The position numbers and the translations under genes are program-made. A DNA stretch of 50,432 nucleotides, taken from Planctomycetota bacterium (GTDB lineage: Bacteria > Planctomycetota > Phycisphaerae > WQYP01). Location of the stretch: assembly GCA_021785435.1 (NCBI GenBank), contig JAJYFE010000011.1:1-50432 (forward strand). The letters are read 5' to 3'. This document shows positions 1-9,337 of the stretch, one piece after another. The notes under the pieces were generated by a model, which searched no databases, was not told the DNA's origin, and was given only the letters and a program-made list of their open reading frames with translations. Position 1 is the first letter of the stretch; each line of letters starts with the position of its first letter.

Positions 1-885
1 ACGTTCATGCTCGCCGAGCAGGAACCCGTGGTCGGTCCAAACAATCAGCATCGTGTCCTTCCACAGGTCCAGGGCGTCCATCGTGTCCAGCACGTTGCCA
101 AGCTTTTCATCGCACATGGCCAGCAACGCCGCGTACTCATAACGGCCGTGTTCGACCTCCAGCGGCGACTCGCGGACAGGCCCATACAGCGGCCAATCAA
201 AGTGCTTGCCGCCGGCGCGGCGATAAGCCTCGTGGTGCGCGGCGAACAGGTCCTTGTAACGCCGGTGGCTGAAGAACGGCTCGTGCGGGTCGAACGTCTC
301 CAGTTGCAGCACCCAATTATCCTGGGCGTGACTGTGCCGGATAAATTCGATCCCCGCCTCGACGGTGCGGGACTGCGATTGCAGCTCGGGCCGGGCCATA
401 TGCTGCCGGTTGATCCATTCCTGCTCCGGCCAAGGCCCCTCCCCGGGCGAAACCAACGGCGGCAGGCTCGGCCGGGCCACCCGCCCGATCCACGGGTCGT
501 GCTCCTGACCGCGGAAAAATTCCCAGGTGTTGTAGGGAATATGGTACGTGGCGCCGCCGGCCTCGAAATAATGGTAATGATCAGTCGCCAGGTGGCTGTA
601 GACACCCCATTGCTTGAGCAGGCTGAACACCGAGTCATCGAACGGCTCCAGCGGCCCCCACGAGCGGTGCAGAAAGTTAGGCCGCCCCGTGTGCAAGTCC
701 CGCCGCGCCGGCATGCACGGCATCGAGCAGACGTAGCTTTTGTCAAAGGTGACGCTGCGCTGCGCCAGGCGCTGAAAATTGGGCGTGTGCGTCCAACGGC
801 ACCCGTAAGGGGAGAGCATGTGCCGGTTCAACGAATCGTACATGAAAAGGATGACTTTTATGGGCCGCTCCTTTTGTAAACGCAA
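1..885 (-). CDS. Type I (formylglycine) sulfatase, N-terminal part, cut by the window edge
   Basis: The reading frame encodes the N-terminal ~285 residues of an alkaline-phosphatase-superfamily sulfatase and runs off the left edge. It opens with a beta-strand and metal-binding Asp (KVILFMYDSLNRHMLSPYGC) and contains the C-x-P-x-R core as CMPAR inside YVCSMPCMPARRDLHTGR, whose Cys is converted to formylglycine in active members. Later WTDHGFLLGEHE is the usual D-H-G metal-site segment. It would hydrolyse sulfate esters, probably on a polysaccharide; I see no signal peptide. The start is unclear. The coordinate uses an in-frame TTG at 885 that has no ribosome site. A good AAGGAG lies 6 nt before an ATA codon at 861, and the first ATG (843) would remove the first strand. 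It follows the beta-helix gene on the same strand. The sulfatase call is firm; the substrate is unknown. Confidence 0.85.
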   Translation of the reverse strand, partial: MRLQKERPIKVILFMYDSLNRHMLSPYGCRWTHTPNFQRLAQRSVTFDKSYVCSMPCMPARRDLHTGRPNFLHRSWGPLEPFDDSVFSLLKQWGVYSHLATDHYHYFEAGGATYHIPYNTWEFFRGQEHDPWIGRVARPSLPPLVSPGEGPWPEQEWINRQHMARPELQSQSRTVEAGIEFIRHSHAQDNWVLQLETFDPHEPFFSHRRYKDLFAAHHEAYRRAGGKHFDWPLYGPVRESPLEVEHGRYEYAALLAMCDEKLGNVLDTMDALDLWKDTMLIVWTDHGFLLGEHER

Positions 886-968
886 GGCTACGGGAAAACG
901 GCATGTTGAAACGCTCCGATCGCTTGCGCGGACGGCCGGCGATCTGGCACGGTGGAAGCGCGGGCGTC

Positions 969-3248
969 TCACCCTCCGTCGCAGCTCCCGATAGCACGCA
1001 ATATGCCCCAGCCACGAAACGGGCGCGGCAGATGGAGGCGATACCGGTCCTGGTACAGCCCGATGCGCCGCAGCGGAATGGGCTTAAAACCAATCCGCCG
1101 AATGTTGACGACGTTGGGATTGACGCCGATCGAATTATCACGCCGGATTAGACCCGGCGCGATCCCGCGCCTGATCCCGAGCGCAATCCACTGTTTCCCC
1201 CCGAACTCGATGTTTCGCGCCACCACGTTATCGGCGGGCGGTATGCCGGGTGTGCCGCGGTAGTACTTTTGCAGGTTCAGCAAATGAGGATAGCGCACGG
1301 AATACGGGGGGTGAAACGCGTTCACGGCAGCGAGTAACTTTTTTATACCGCCGTAAACAGCGGCCTTCGCCCACGAAGTCCCGCGGGCATCTATCCAGAT
1401 GCCGAGGGGACAATCCAGGAAAAGATTATTCTGTATCCGGTTATCCCGGCCGCCCCCGATCAACACTCCGCGTTGCGTCTTCAGAAAGATATTGCCGACG
1501 ACGGTGGTGCCGCTGGTCAGGTCATCAAGATATACGCCTTGGTCACCAAGGTGGCCATAGTGGCTGTGAACATTCGCAAACAGGTTATAGCGCACAACAT
1601 TGCCCCGTTGGGTGTAGTCCCGCCCCATATAGAACGCCCCGTTATCATCCATTTGCAGACAGACATCGTGGACCACGTTGTATTCGATCAGGTGATTATT
1701 GCCGTGCAGGAATATAGCGAAATTGGGCTGATCGTAGATGAGGTTGTGGCCGATATAATTGCCGACGCCGGAGATGAGGATCGCGGGGCCCCAGCAGTAC
1801 GTGACAACGTTGCTGTTGTGGATGATATTGTTGATTGCGTAGTCGCCTCCGGGTTGCAGGGTCAGGCGGTTACCGCCGCCGAGAACAATGCCCCCTTCGC
1901 CCGTGTCGTAGATGTCGCAACTCAGCACGCCATCGTGGCCGACGAGGTGGGCCTTGAGCACGTTCCGCGGGTGGGCGGTGTCGTTACCGATGCCGATGGC
2001 TATGCCGCCCAGGCCGCGGAGGGTACAGCCGGCCACCTGGTCATAATGGCCGCCGACGATCCGAATTCCGTCACTGCGGCTAAATTCGAGGACCAGCCCG
2101 CGTAAGGCGACGTGCGAAACGTCCTGCATTCTGACGAGCGGCCCCCCCAGCATGGACAGATACACGGCGCCGCGGGTCAGGGGCTGCGGCGGCCAGAAAT
2201 ACAGTCGGCCCGTGCGCCGGCCCAGGTAGTATTCGCCTGGGTGCCTCAGTTCACTAAGGAGATTCAAAGCGTAATAGCGTTGGCCGCGCCGATATCTCCA
2301 CCCACCGTACGGTTTGGCGGTGACGAAGAGGTGGCGGCGGGCATCAATGGCTGAAACCTTTTCATAGAAGTCGGCCCAGTTGATGTGCCAGAAAGCATGC
2401 AGCCAGACGTCCGGGTCGTGGACCCAGCGATCTGGTTCGTGGCCGGCGTAGCCGAACGTAGGCCCGTGGCCGCCAGCGGGTGCGGAGGCGGCGCGCGCCC
2501 ATCCGTGCCATGGCCAGCGGGCCAGGGTCATCGGCCGGTTCCGGAAGTACAGCGCCGGCGCCAGCGGCATAAACGGCCGCCCAAAACCTTGGGCGGTGAT
2601 GCGGCCGAAGTTGGTTATTCCCACCGCCTTCAGATTCGCCACGAGAATTTGCGAGCGGAAGCGTGGGGCGATCCGGCGTGGAGTGGAGGCCGCGGTCAGG
2701 TGGTGGAAACCGGTGATCCGCCGTGCCCCGATGAGCTCCGCCTTCTCATGGGGATACGCGCGGTAGACGATCGGCGCGGCGGCGGTGCCGGAATCCCGCT
2801 GGGTCAGGCGGAAGGTTTCCGTGAGGTGGTATTTTCCACCACGCAGCCATACGGTCACGCCGCCGCGCGGCAGGCCGCGGCCGGCCTTCAGCTCCCGGAT
2901 GGCGTTGCGGGCGCGCTGGAGGGTGGCAAACGGCCGCTCAAGTGAACCGGGGTTGCTATCGTTGCCCCGCGGCGCCACGTAAAAGTTCACCGCGCTGTGA
3001 TCACGCGGATAGAGTATGCCGCGCGCCGGGGCGACGGCCAGCTTTGGCATCGGCCGCGGGGCGGAGGCCGCTGTTGCGGGCCGGGTTAAATGGGCAACGG
3101 CGTTCTGGCTCGTTGGCGGAGTGCGCGGCGCGCCGCGCGCCAGGCGCGTCGCAACAGGCGTAAACGTTAACCCGAGGACGAACGCCAAGACCAAAACAAT
3201 GGACCGGGGGACCATTGCCCGCACCCGGCAGACGAGGATCGTGGACAT
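969..3248 (-). CDS. Secreted right-handed parallel beta-helix protein (pectate-lyase-like fold)
   Basis: A protein of about 759 residues. An N-terminal hydrophobic segment (around SIVLVLAFVLGLTF) fits a signal peptide or anchor. It is followed by the typical opening of planctomycete beta-helix proteins, FYVAPRGNDSNPGSLERPFA then LQRARNAIREL, where a DUF1565-like region starts. The middle third is made of short Asn/Gly/Ile-rich coils (for example NIIHNSNVVTYCWGPAILIS and NLIYDQPNFAIFLHGNNHLI), as in polysaccharide lyases and inverting glycosidases of the Pel9/NosD type. Catalytic residues cannot be assigned by eye. It lies between the sulfatase and the MFS gene on the same strand, so extracellular attack on a sulfated or uronic polysaccharide is a reasonable inference. 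The ATG at 3248 has GGAGG 8 nt upstream; a second in-frame ATG at 3272 has the same site because that stretch is duplicated. Confidence 0.8.
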   Translation of the reverse strand: MSTILVCRVRAMVPRSIVLVLAFVLGLTFTPVATRLARGAPRTPPTSQNAVAHLTRPATAASAPRPMPKLAVAPARGILYPRDHSAVNFYVAPRGNDSNPGSLERPFATLQRARNAIRELKAGRGLPRGGVTVWLRGGKYHLTETFRLTQRDSGTAAAPIVYRAYPHEKAELIGARRITGFHHLTAASTPRRIAPRFRSQILVANLKAVGITNFGRITAQGFGRPFMPLAPALYFRNRPMTLARWPWHGWARAASAPAGGHGPTFGYAGHEPDRWVHDPDVWLHAFWHINWADFYEKVSAIDARRHLFVTAKPYGGWRYRRGQRYYALNLLSELRHPGEYYLGRRTGRLYFWPPQPLTRGAVYLSMLGGPLVRMQDVSHVALRGLVLEFSRSDGIRIVGGHYDQVAGCTLRGLGGIAIGIGNDTAHPRNVLKAHLVGHDGVLSCDIYDTGEGGIVLGGGNRLTLQPGGDYAINNIIHNSNVVTYCWGPAILISGVGNYIGHNLIYDQPNFAIFLHGNNHLIEYNVVHDVCLQMDDNGAFYMGRDYTQRGNVVRYNLFANVHSHYGHLGDQGVYLDDLTSGTTVVGNIFLKTQRGVLIGGGRDNRIQNNLFLDCPLGIWIDARGTSWAKAAVYGGIKKLLAAVNAFHPPYSVRYPHLLNLQKYYRGTPGIPPADNVVARNIEFGGKQWIALGIRRGIAPGLIRRDNSIGVNPNVVNIRRIGFKPIPLRRIGLYQDRYRLHLPRPFRGWGILRAIGSCDGG

Positions 3249-3291
3249 GGAACAAACCTCCGATATTGACATAGAACAAGCCTCCGATATT
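3244..3291 (-). repeat. In-frame tandem duplication of a ribosome-binding site plus start codon
   Basis: Two 24-bp units, 3244-3267 and 3268-3291, differ at only two positions. Read on the minus strand, each contains GGAGG, an 8-nt spacer and ATG. Because 24 is a multiple of three, both ATGs are in the beta-helix frame and the upstream copy adds eight residues (MSISEVCS). Either copy could initiate translation. Confidence 0.9.
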
Positions 3292-3293
3292 TC

Positions 3294-4760
3294 TTACGTC
3301 GCCGGGAGGGGCGGAACATAATGATGAGGTCCGCCATGCCGCTTCCAGCCACGGTAGACTTGCACCATCGGCACGATGGCCAGGGCGTCGAAGACCACCG
3401 TCACCAGGTAGGCCTGGCGGTAGTGGCCGTGGACATAATCCATACACCACCCCGCCAGCGGATAAGCGATGAGGGCGCTGCCCCAGCCCACGACGCCGAG
3501 GGTGGAGAAAAACTGGCCGAACTTTTCGGATGGGAATATCTGCAGGAACAGGGTGATATAGGCCACCCCGGATATGGACAGGGGGATCGTATTTATCACG
3601 GTAAGGATGCACCACGATTCCAGGCCGCGCACCACCACCATAAACACCAACGTGGCGATCGTTGTGACAATCAAACCCACCAGATAGACGCGCACCGCAT
3701 TGAACTTTGTGCAAAGGTAACCCCCGAAGATGGTGAAGAGGGCGGCCTCGGGCGCGGTCCATGTAAAAACACGCCCCTGATCGGCCAGGGACACGTGGAT
3801 GGTGTATTTCAAAAACAGCAACTGGAAAGGCCCGGTCGAGCCGGCGAACGCGAGTACGACGGTAAACATGAGGACATTGCGATACAGGGAGACGGAGAGG
3901 CACTCGCGAAAGTACGGGTAGTAGTTTTTGAAATAGGCCGCCAGGACCGATTTCTCCGACGGCGGCCCAGGGGGAGGGTATTGGCCTTCCTTGACCCGCC
4001 AGCACATCAGCATAAAGGCCCCCAGGTACGTAAGCCCCACGCCGGTGCAGACCCATTGGCGTTGGTCGAGCACGTGGGGATAGATGTAATAGGAGAAGAG
4101 CATGCTGGACGCCACCGCGACCACCTGGAAGTACGATTGGAACCGCGGGATCACTTCCAGCGGCACCACGTCCCGGGTCAGAAAACGAAAGAGATTCACC
4201 AACATCATGTTGAAGAATTGCCAGGAAACGGTGAATATCCACACCAGTGCAATCGTCAGAGTGGCGAAGGAAACGACGCGCAGCGGACCGACGGTGTGCC
4301 CGAGCCACTGGCTAATTTCCGGCGCATAACCAATGAGGATCATGGACAGGGCGAGGCATGGGGTCGTCCAGAAAAGAAAGGGAATTCGGCGTCCCCAGCG
4401 GCTGCGGTAGCGATCGGTCCACATGCTGATGTTGGGCAGGAACAAAACGCTGACCCCGCCGGCGAGGCCGCCGGTCAACAGCCCGATGACGAAGTTGTCG
4501 GCGTGCAGTTGCTTGAGGTACAGCGGCATGAACCGGCCGAACAGGTTTTCAAACAGGGAAAAACAGAAGTCACCCCACAGCAGCCAGGCGAACAGCACGA
4601 CCAGCCCCCGCGTGGTGTAACGCAGGGTGCCGACGGTGTAGGTTCGACGTGTCGGCGTGGAACCGTCGCCAGGACAGGCGACCGGCTTGGCCACACCGTC
4701 GGGCAGGACGGAGCCAGCCTCATCGTCGCACGGTCGGATAGGGTTGGCGGTAAGCGTCAT
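3294..4760 (-). CDS. MFS transporter (GPH/sugar-type)
   Basis: A 488-residue, strongly hydrophobic protein with about twelve membrane spans. After a polar N-terminus of ~50 residues, spans begin at LVVLFAWLLWGDFCFSLF. The loop after the second span carries the MFS motif A as DRYRSRWGRR (residues 116-125). The pattern resembles planctomycete MFS proteins related to glycoside/sugar symporters (GPH or SLC45-like), which sit next to sulfatases and glycan-degrading genes. It would import sugars or oligosaccharides released by the neighbouring enzymes; the substrate is inferred from context only. The ATG at 4760 has only a weak upstream GGAA-type site. It is followed after ~45 bp by the duplicated start region of the beta-helix gene, so the two are probably co-transcribed. 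Confidence 0.8.
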   Translation of the reverse strand: MTLTANPIRPCDDEAGSVLPDGVAKPVACPGDGSTPTRRTYTVGTLRYTTRGLVVLFAWLLWGDFCFSLFENLFGRFMPLYLKQLHADNFVIGLLTGGLAGGVSVLFLPNISMWTDRYRSRWGRRIPFLFWTTPCLALSMILIGYAPEISQWLGHTVGPLRVVSFATLTIALVWIFTVSWQFFNMMLVNLFRFLTRDVVPLEVIPRFQSYFQVVAVASSMLFSYYIYPHVLDQRQWVCTGVGLTYLGAFMLMCWRVKEGQYPPPGPPSEKSVLAAYFKNYYPYFRECLSVSLYRNVLMFTVVLAFAGSTGPFQLLFLKYTIHVSLADQGRVFTWTAPEAALFTIFGGYLCTKFNAVRVYLVGLIVTTIATLVFMVVVRGLESWCILTVINTIPLSISGVAYITLFLQIFPSEKFGQFFSTLGVVGWGSALIAYPLAGWCMDYVHGHYRQAYLVTVVFDALAIVPMVQVYRGWKRHGGPHHYVPPLPAT

Positions 4761-4896
4761 CCGTTATTTCCACGTATCCCAAGCGCCCTGTTTCCAATTT
4801 GCTCGACCATTAATTTGCATGCCCGGGTTGCGCGAATTGAGATAGCAATGCGACGAAACCGCATTGCAACGACGCCCATGCGCAAAGTATTCATAA

Positions 4897-6159
4897 TCAC
4901 CACGCCGACGTCGATCCGGACCAGTTGCCGGCGGCAGCCGCCACGCTGGGGTTGACCGCACGCGCCGGCGTCATGCAGGTGTCGAAGGGCGGAGCCAGGG
5001 TCATGATGGCCGGCGGCTCGGCATTTTGCCACGTCATCGTAAGCCCGTATTGCTTCGTGTCGGTGGTGCCGTTGATCGGCGTCACAGGAGTGTTCCAATA
5101 GTTGTGGAACGTGAAAATGTTGTCGCCGTTCTGGCCCACGTAGGGGGAGGTTTCCCACGTCACGTGATCGTCGCCAAAGCCCACATTCTGGCCGTCACCG
5201 GCATGGTTGCCGGAATTATAAATATAGGGCCCATAGGTGTTGGCCGTCGGCAACGTGGTGGTGACGCGTTGGTAAACGCCCACACCCGAACCCGTGTCGC
5301 CCATCGAGGCGTCCGAGGACCCGCCTCCGTCCATCGGTGCCATGTCGCTGACCAGCGGCACGTCGCTCGTGGCACCGTTAGTGGTCCACCAAAGGCCCGG
5401 CTGCAGCTGAAGATAGACGTCGGGCCAGGCGCCCGCGAGCTGGCCTGGCCAAGGGAAGGCTATCGAATAGCTCAAGCCGGCGCCGCTGGAGTTGCCCGAC
5501 CAGCCCCCGGCGTGGTTTCCTCCGAAATTGGTCAGGTAATAGTTCCCAGGCGGCGGCTGTTGGATAGGGGACGGGCCAACGGCCAACGGGTCCGACGGGC
5601 AAATGAAACTGGCCGACGACGCGTACCCCTGCAACACGAGCAGCCACATGCAGGACGAGGGCGAGTAGGGCGCATCGACCCAGTCGCCGGGAGTATACAT
5701 GTACTGCACCGCTTCCGGGGCCCAGCGCGCCCCGTAAAGAGGAGTATGGCCAAGGACGCCGTTGGTGTAGAACTTGGCGGAGGGCGTACTCGGTACTACC
5801 TGCACGAACGGGAATACCTGCTTGTTGGTCTGACCGTACGTGACCATCGCCTGGATGATCCCGCGGATGTTGGCCATGCACACGGCGCGATTGGCCAATT
5901 CCCGGGCTTTGGCTAACGCAGGTAGTAATATAGATATAAGAATGGCTATTATCGATATCACTACCAGCAGCTCAATCAGCGTGAACGCGGCGCGCTTCTT
6001 TGGCGCCGGGCGCAGGCGGGCGTCCAGGGCGGCCAGGAGCGGGGCGTCGGTGTAATCACCTGGCCGCCACGCGCCCACACGGTCCGACTCGGGGGGCTGC
6101 AGATCCGCCACGGCGGCTTCGGCCGCCACAGCCAGCAGGTTTGCGGGGGAGCTCTTCAT
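4897..6159 (-). CDS. Type II pseudopilin-like protein (prepilin N-terminal motif, HX9DG-like C-terminus)
   Basis: A protein of about 420 residues with a prepilin signature: [20 protein letters not shown], with Phe59 as the expected first mature residue and the conserved Glu five residues in. The C-terminal part has a His/Asn/Asp pattern ([18 protein letters not shown]) like the HX9DG pseudopilins (DUF1559 group) that are very abundant in planctomycetes. These are exported through a PilD-processed type II-like system and are thought to sit at the cell surface; the exact role is not known. The leader is very long, about 58 residues including an acidic and proline-rich stretch, compared with the usual 6-20. 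I chose ATG 6159 because AAGGAG lies 6 nt upstream; ATG 6165 would abut it. It is the first gene of the leftward cluster and lies divergent from the AraC regulator. Confidence 0.85.
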   Translation of the reverse strand: MKSSPANLLAVAAEAAVADLQPPESDRVGAWRPGDYTDAPLLAALDARLRPAPKKRAAFTLIELLVVISIIAILISILLPALAKARELANRAVCMANIRGIIQAMVTYGQTNKQVFPFVQVVPSTPSAKFYTNGVLGHTPLYGARWAPEAVQYMYTPGDWVDAPYSPSSCMWLLVLQGYASSASFICPSDPLAVGPSPIQQPPPGNYYLTNFGGNHAGGWSGNSSGAGLSYSIAFPWPGQLAGAWPDVYLQLQPGLWWTTNGATSDVPLVSDMAPMDGGGSSDASMGDTGSGVGVYQRVTTTLPTANTYGPYIYNSGNHAGDGQNVGFGDDHVTWETSPYVGQNGDNIFTFHNYWNTPVTPINGTTDTKQYGLTMTWQNAEPPAIMTLAPPFDTCMTPARAVNPSVAAAAGNWSGSTSAW

Positions 6160-6521
6160 GGGCATCTCCTTAAAAGAGGGAATAACTTTACCCGTCACAA
6201 TTTCCAAGGCTCCGGGATTCAGTGAAACGGACCCCGTGGAGTCGTTGGAAAAACCAGGGCGAACCTTGGGGCAAGCTACGCCGCTTGCCCTACACAGGAT
6301 ATCCTAGTCCGCCGGCCCGATGGAAAGCAATACCATAAATTGCGGTGAGCTACCGGCTATTGCTGTTTGGGGCGTTAGGGTGTCCCGGGGTATATTGAGG
6401 GTGCCGTTGGAAAGGGTGGCGTGCTTTGCGCGGCAGGTGGACCGTCTGTGCGGTCACACGGTGCGCCACCTTGCATGCGCATTCGGCGAGCGTCGGCCGC
6501 GGTTAGCAGGAGGTGTCGGCC
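6160..6521. promoter_or_regulatory. Divergent intergenic region between pseudopilin cluster and AraC gene
   Basis: About 360 bp separate the two divergent starts, so promoters for both sides should lie here. A short hairpin is visible: GGGCAAGC at 6269-6276 pairs with GCTTGCCC at 6283-6290. I cannot identify convincing -10/-35 boxes or a direct repeat that could be assigned as the AraC site. Confidence 0.35.
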
Positions 6522-7412
6522 ATGTCCGCGTGGTCCCTGGAGCAATACGCCGATATCCTACTGGACTTTCCGAGATTCCGATGGATCGGCACGGCGCTGG
6601 GCGGTGGAGTGGCGCCGGTGCGGGATGCCCGGCACGCGCGCTGGATGCGGCGGCATACCCACCAGCATCATTTTCGGGAAATATTGATTGGCTTGGCCGG
6701 GCGCGGCAAGTACGGCTTTCAGGGGAAGATTTACCCGGTTTCGCCGGGGACCGTTTTCCTGTTTGACGCCGATGAAAGCCACGATAGTTGGTATCCCTCC
6801 TTCGATCCGCCCTGTTGCCATCTCTGGCTGTGTGAGAGCTCTGTTGGCAGTCAGGCCGCTATCTTCTGGACTCCCTGCGAGGTTCGCCAGGGGCGCTTCA
6901 GCCTGTCACCGTCCACCCCGGCCGTCCTGCCGGCTGCCGCGGTGTTCTGGAAAAGCTGGAACCTGCTGCGGCGTGAGCCACAGGCCCCGGTTTCCCGCGC
7001 CCGCTTGTTCGCGAGCTTCACCACGTTGCTGCTGGAGTTGTACGAACAGGCCATGGCGGCCCGCCCGCAACAGGCCGCGGACGAGCGGAATCGCCGGGCC
7101 GTGGTGGCCGAGATCGCGGAGGTGATCAAGCGCAATCTGGGCGGCGATCTTTCGTTGGAACATTTATCCCGGCTGGCGGGCTACAGCAAATTCCATTTTC
7201 TACGGATGTTTCAAAAGTACCAGGGCTGCTCGCTGCGGCAGTACATTCACGAGCTGAAACTGCGGCAGGCAGGTAGGCTGTTGCGGCAAGGATTGAAAGT
7301 GGCGGCGGCCTCGGAAGCGTTGGGCTTTGCCAACCCCAGCGCCTTCAGCCGTTTCGTCAAACAACAAGCTGGAATGCCGCCATTGGCCTACGCCAGCAGC
7401 GGGGTGGCTTGA
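6522..7412 (+). CDS. AraC-family transcriptional regulator with cupin-type sensor domain
   Basis: A 296-residue protein. The N-terminal half looks like the AraC sugar-binding cupin: HTHQHHFREILIGLAGRGKY and then PVSPGTVFLFDADESHDSW. The C-terminal ~100 residues contain the two helix-turn-helix motifs, DLSLEHLSRLAGYSKFHFLR followed by a second one around AASEALGFANPSAFSRFVKQ and the family-typical P-L-A-Y end. It probably activates the divergent pseudopilin/MFS/beta-helix/sulfatase cluster in response to a sugar; this is inferred from position. ATG 6522 is preceded by AGGAGG with an 8-nt spacer; a GTG at 6513 overlaps that site and is unlikely. Confidence 0.9.
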   Translation: MSAWSLEQYADILLDFPRFRWIGTALGGGVAPVRDARHARWMRRHTHQHHFREILIGLAGRGKYGFQGKIYPVSPGTVFLFDADESHDSWYPSFDPPCCHLWLCESSVGSQAAIFWTPCEVRQGRFSLSPSTPAVLPAAAVFWKSWNLLRREPQAPVSRARLFASFTTLLLELYEQAMAARPQQAADERNRRAVVAEIAEVIKRNLGGDLSLEHLSRLAGYSKFHFLRMFQKYQGCSLRQYIHELKLRQAGRLLRQGLKVAAASEALGFANPSAFSRFVKQQAGMPPLAYASSGVA

Positions 7413-7871
7413 ACGGCGGCGTGACGATTTTTCCGGGAGGGGGCCGGCGCCTCCGGGCGCGGCATGCGCCTTGTGGTGCGGACCTCCCAGAGGGGCAGGA
7501 GGAACTGCTTTGAAAATCCGGTCCCGATCCGCGGATCGGGACGGGCTGTTAAGTGCAGGCCCCGGCACTATTCCTGCTCCCGCTCCCGCTCCTGCTCCTG
7601 ATCGAAAGGCCCTCGATCAAGAGCAGGAGCAGGAGCACGATCAGGAACCAGGAACAGCTTGCCATTACTCCAGCCTGCCGAGGGACGGCGCGGGTCGCCG
7701 GAGGCGAGTGGCCTATGGCGACCTGGAAAGGCCTCCAGGGGCGGCTCTTCGACCTTTCCCACAATCCTCCCGGAAAAATTGTCACACCCCTTGGACGGCG
7801 GCAGCACGGTCTGTTCCAATAATTTGTCCCAGCATACGACTTTGGACGCCGGATGCACTATATTGAGGCGC
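7413..7871. repeat. Gap of ~460 bp with palindromes and a repeat shared with the beta-mannosidase gene
   Basis: No gene is visible. A perfect 22-bp palindrome built on GTCCCGATCC lies at 7521-7542. A Pu/Py-rich hairpin follows, arms 7588-7605 and 7613-7630 (17 of 18 paired, made of CTCCTG/CAGGAG words). A 52-bp segment at 7703-7754 matches 46101-46152 inside the GH2 gene at 45 of 52 positions. The 3' end may hold the promoter of the sugar kinase. Confidence 0.6.
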
Positions 7872-9320
7872 ATGGTGTCGGCGGCGAATATTCGGGCGCG
7901 GGTTCAGGAACAGTTCCGGACCGGCGCGGTGGTGGCCAGCGGACCGCGGGTGGTGATCCACAGCGCGCCGGGGCGGCTGGATGTCCTGGGGGGCCTGGCG
8001 GTGGAGGCCGGTGGCGTGCTGGCGCAAATGGCGCTGCCCTGTCGCGCCGCGGTGGGTCTGCAAGGGCGCACGGATGGGGCCCTGCAATTCTTAAGCCGCC
8101 GCATCGGCCCGGCGCCGCAGCAACAGGTGTGGCTTCCCGCCGCGGAGTTTTTTTCTTCCGACGTGCTTCCGCCGCCGCAGAGCCTGCTGGCCCGTCTGCC
8201 GTTCGAACAGCGCTGGGTGGCTCCGCTGATAGCCTTGTTTTATCTGCTGGCGCAGCGCGGGTGGCTGGCCGGCAATCTGACGGGCGCCGCAGCGCCCCGC
8301 CCGATCGGGATGACGGTGGTGGTGGAATCGGATATTGGAATCGGCGCCGCGCAGGGGGCCTCCACCGCGGTGTTGGCGGCGCTGCTGCAGGGCCTGGCCC
8401 GGGTCCTGGCGTTGCCGCTGGGCACCCTGGACAAAGCCCGGCTCATCGCGCAGGCCGAAAATATCTTCGGTTTTTCCGGGGGGCATGCCGTCGATGCGTT
8501 GACTATTTTGTGCGCTCCCGAGGGACCGCCGGCCCATTTACTGCGCTACCGGGCGCAGCCGCATGAATTGCTCGGCCAGATCCCGCTGCCGCCGGAGGTG
8601 CGCCTGCTGGCTTTGAATACGGGCGTGCGAAACAGGCGCGGCGGTGAAATCGCCTCGGAACTGCGCCTGGCCGGCGCCATGGGCCTGGGGATTATCGAAA
8701 CCATTTACCGCGACCTGGGATTGCGGCCGGACGCCTTAAACGGCTATCTGGGTAATTTATCCCCGGAGCTTTATCGCCGCTATTTTCGCAGTCTGCTGCC
8801 GCGCCGGCTGCGCGGCCAGGATTACCTGCGTGGTTTCGGAGGCCTGAAATCCACAGCGGGGACCATTGAGCCGAAACAGGTTTATCGCATTCGCACCGCA
8901 GTGGATCATCTGCTTTCGGAACATGAACATGCCGAGAATTTTTTACAGGCCATGGAAGAACTGGCCGAGATGCCGGCCGCGGCGCTGGCGCCGGCCCAGC
9001 GGCGTCTGATTCTGCGGCGCGCCGGTCGACTGCTGCTGGCCTCGCAACATAGTTATCGGCTGCGTCTCGGACTTTCCTGCCCGCAGGCGGACTGGCTTAT
9101 CAATCAACTGCAGCGCATCGGGCCGGACCGCGGCGTGTATGGCGCCCGCATCAGCGGCTGGGGGGGAGGTGGGACCGTGGTGGCGTTGCTGGACAGCTCC
9201 CGCGCCGCGGGCGAGGCGTTGCTGGAAATCATCAGCCGCTATCCACGGGTCATGGCGGCGCCATTGCAGGTTCTGGCCGCGGGCGGCAAGGGCAGCGCGG
9301 GGGCGCAGATGGCGGCGTGA
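7872..9320 (+). CDS. GHMP-family sugar kinase (galactokinase/L-arabinokinase-like)
   Basis: A 482-residue cytoplasmic kinase that would phosphorylate the anomeric carbon of a monosaccharide with ATP. GHMP motif 1 is SAPGRLDVLGG, resembling the APGRLDVMGG form of L-arabinokinases more than the GRxNxxGEHxDY of galactokinases. Motif 2 (ATP loop) appears as DIGIGAAQGASTAVLAALL, without the usual GLSSSAA serines. Motif 3 is SGWGGGGTVVALL near the C-terminus. It is longer than a typical galactokinase (~380) because of a central insertion. ATG 7872 has GAGG 3 nt upstream, slightly close. It stands alone between a repeat-rich gap and a terminator. The GHMP call is strong; arabinose, galactose or another sugar as substrate is open. 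Confidence 0.8.
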   Translation: MVSAANIRARVQEQFRTGAVVASGPRVVIHSAPGRLDVLGGLAVEAGGVLAQMALPCRAAVGLQGRTDGALQFLSRRIGPAPQQQVWLPAAEFFSSDVLPPPQSLLARLPFEQRWVAPLIALFYLLAQRGWLAGNLTGAAAPRPIGMTVVVESDIGIGAAQGASTAVLAALLQGLARVLALPLGTLDKARLIAQAENIFGFSGGHAVDALTILCAPEGPPAHLLRYRAQPHELLGQIPLPPEVRLLALNTGVRNRRGGEIASELRLAGAMGLGIIETIYRDLGLRPDALNGYLGNLSPELYRRYFRSLLPRRLRGQDYLRGFGGLKSTAGTIEPKQVYRIRTAVDHLLSEHEHAENFLQAMEELAEMPAAALAPAQRRLILRRAGRLLLASQHSYRLRLGLSCPQADWLINQLQRIGPDRGVYGARISGWGGGGTVVALLDSSRAAGEALLEIISRYPRVMAAPLQVLAAGGKGSAGAQMAA

Positions 9321-9337
9321 GCGGCTCCTGAAAAACC

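Noticed and set aside
7..879. Long open frame on the plus strand opposite the sulfatase
   Set aside because: It is antisense to a gene with clear sulfatase motifs, and its own translation has no recognisable domain.
3321..4955. 544-codon open frame on the plus strand opposite the MFS gene
   Set aside because: His/Arg/Gln-rich composition typical of the reverse of a membrane-protein gene in GC-rich DNA; the minus-strand MFS reading has spans and motif A.
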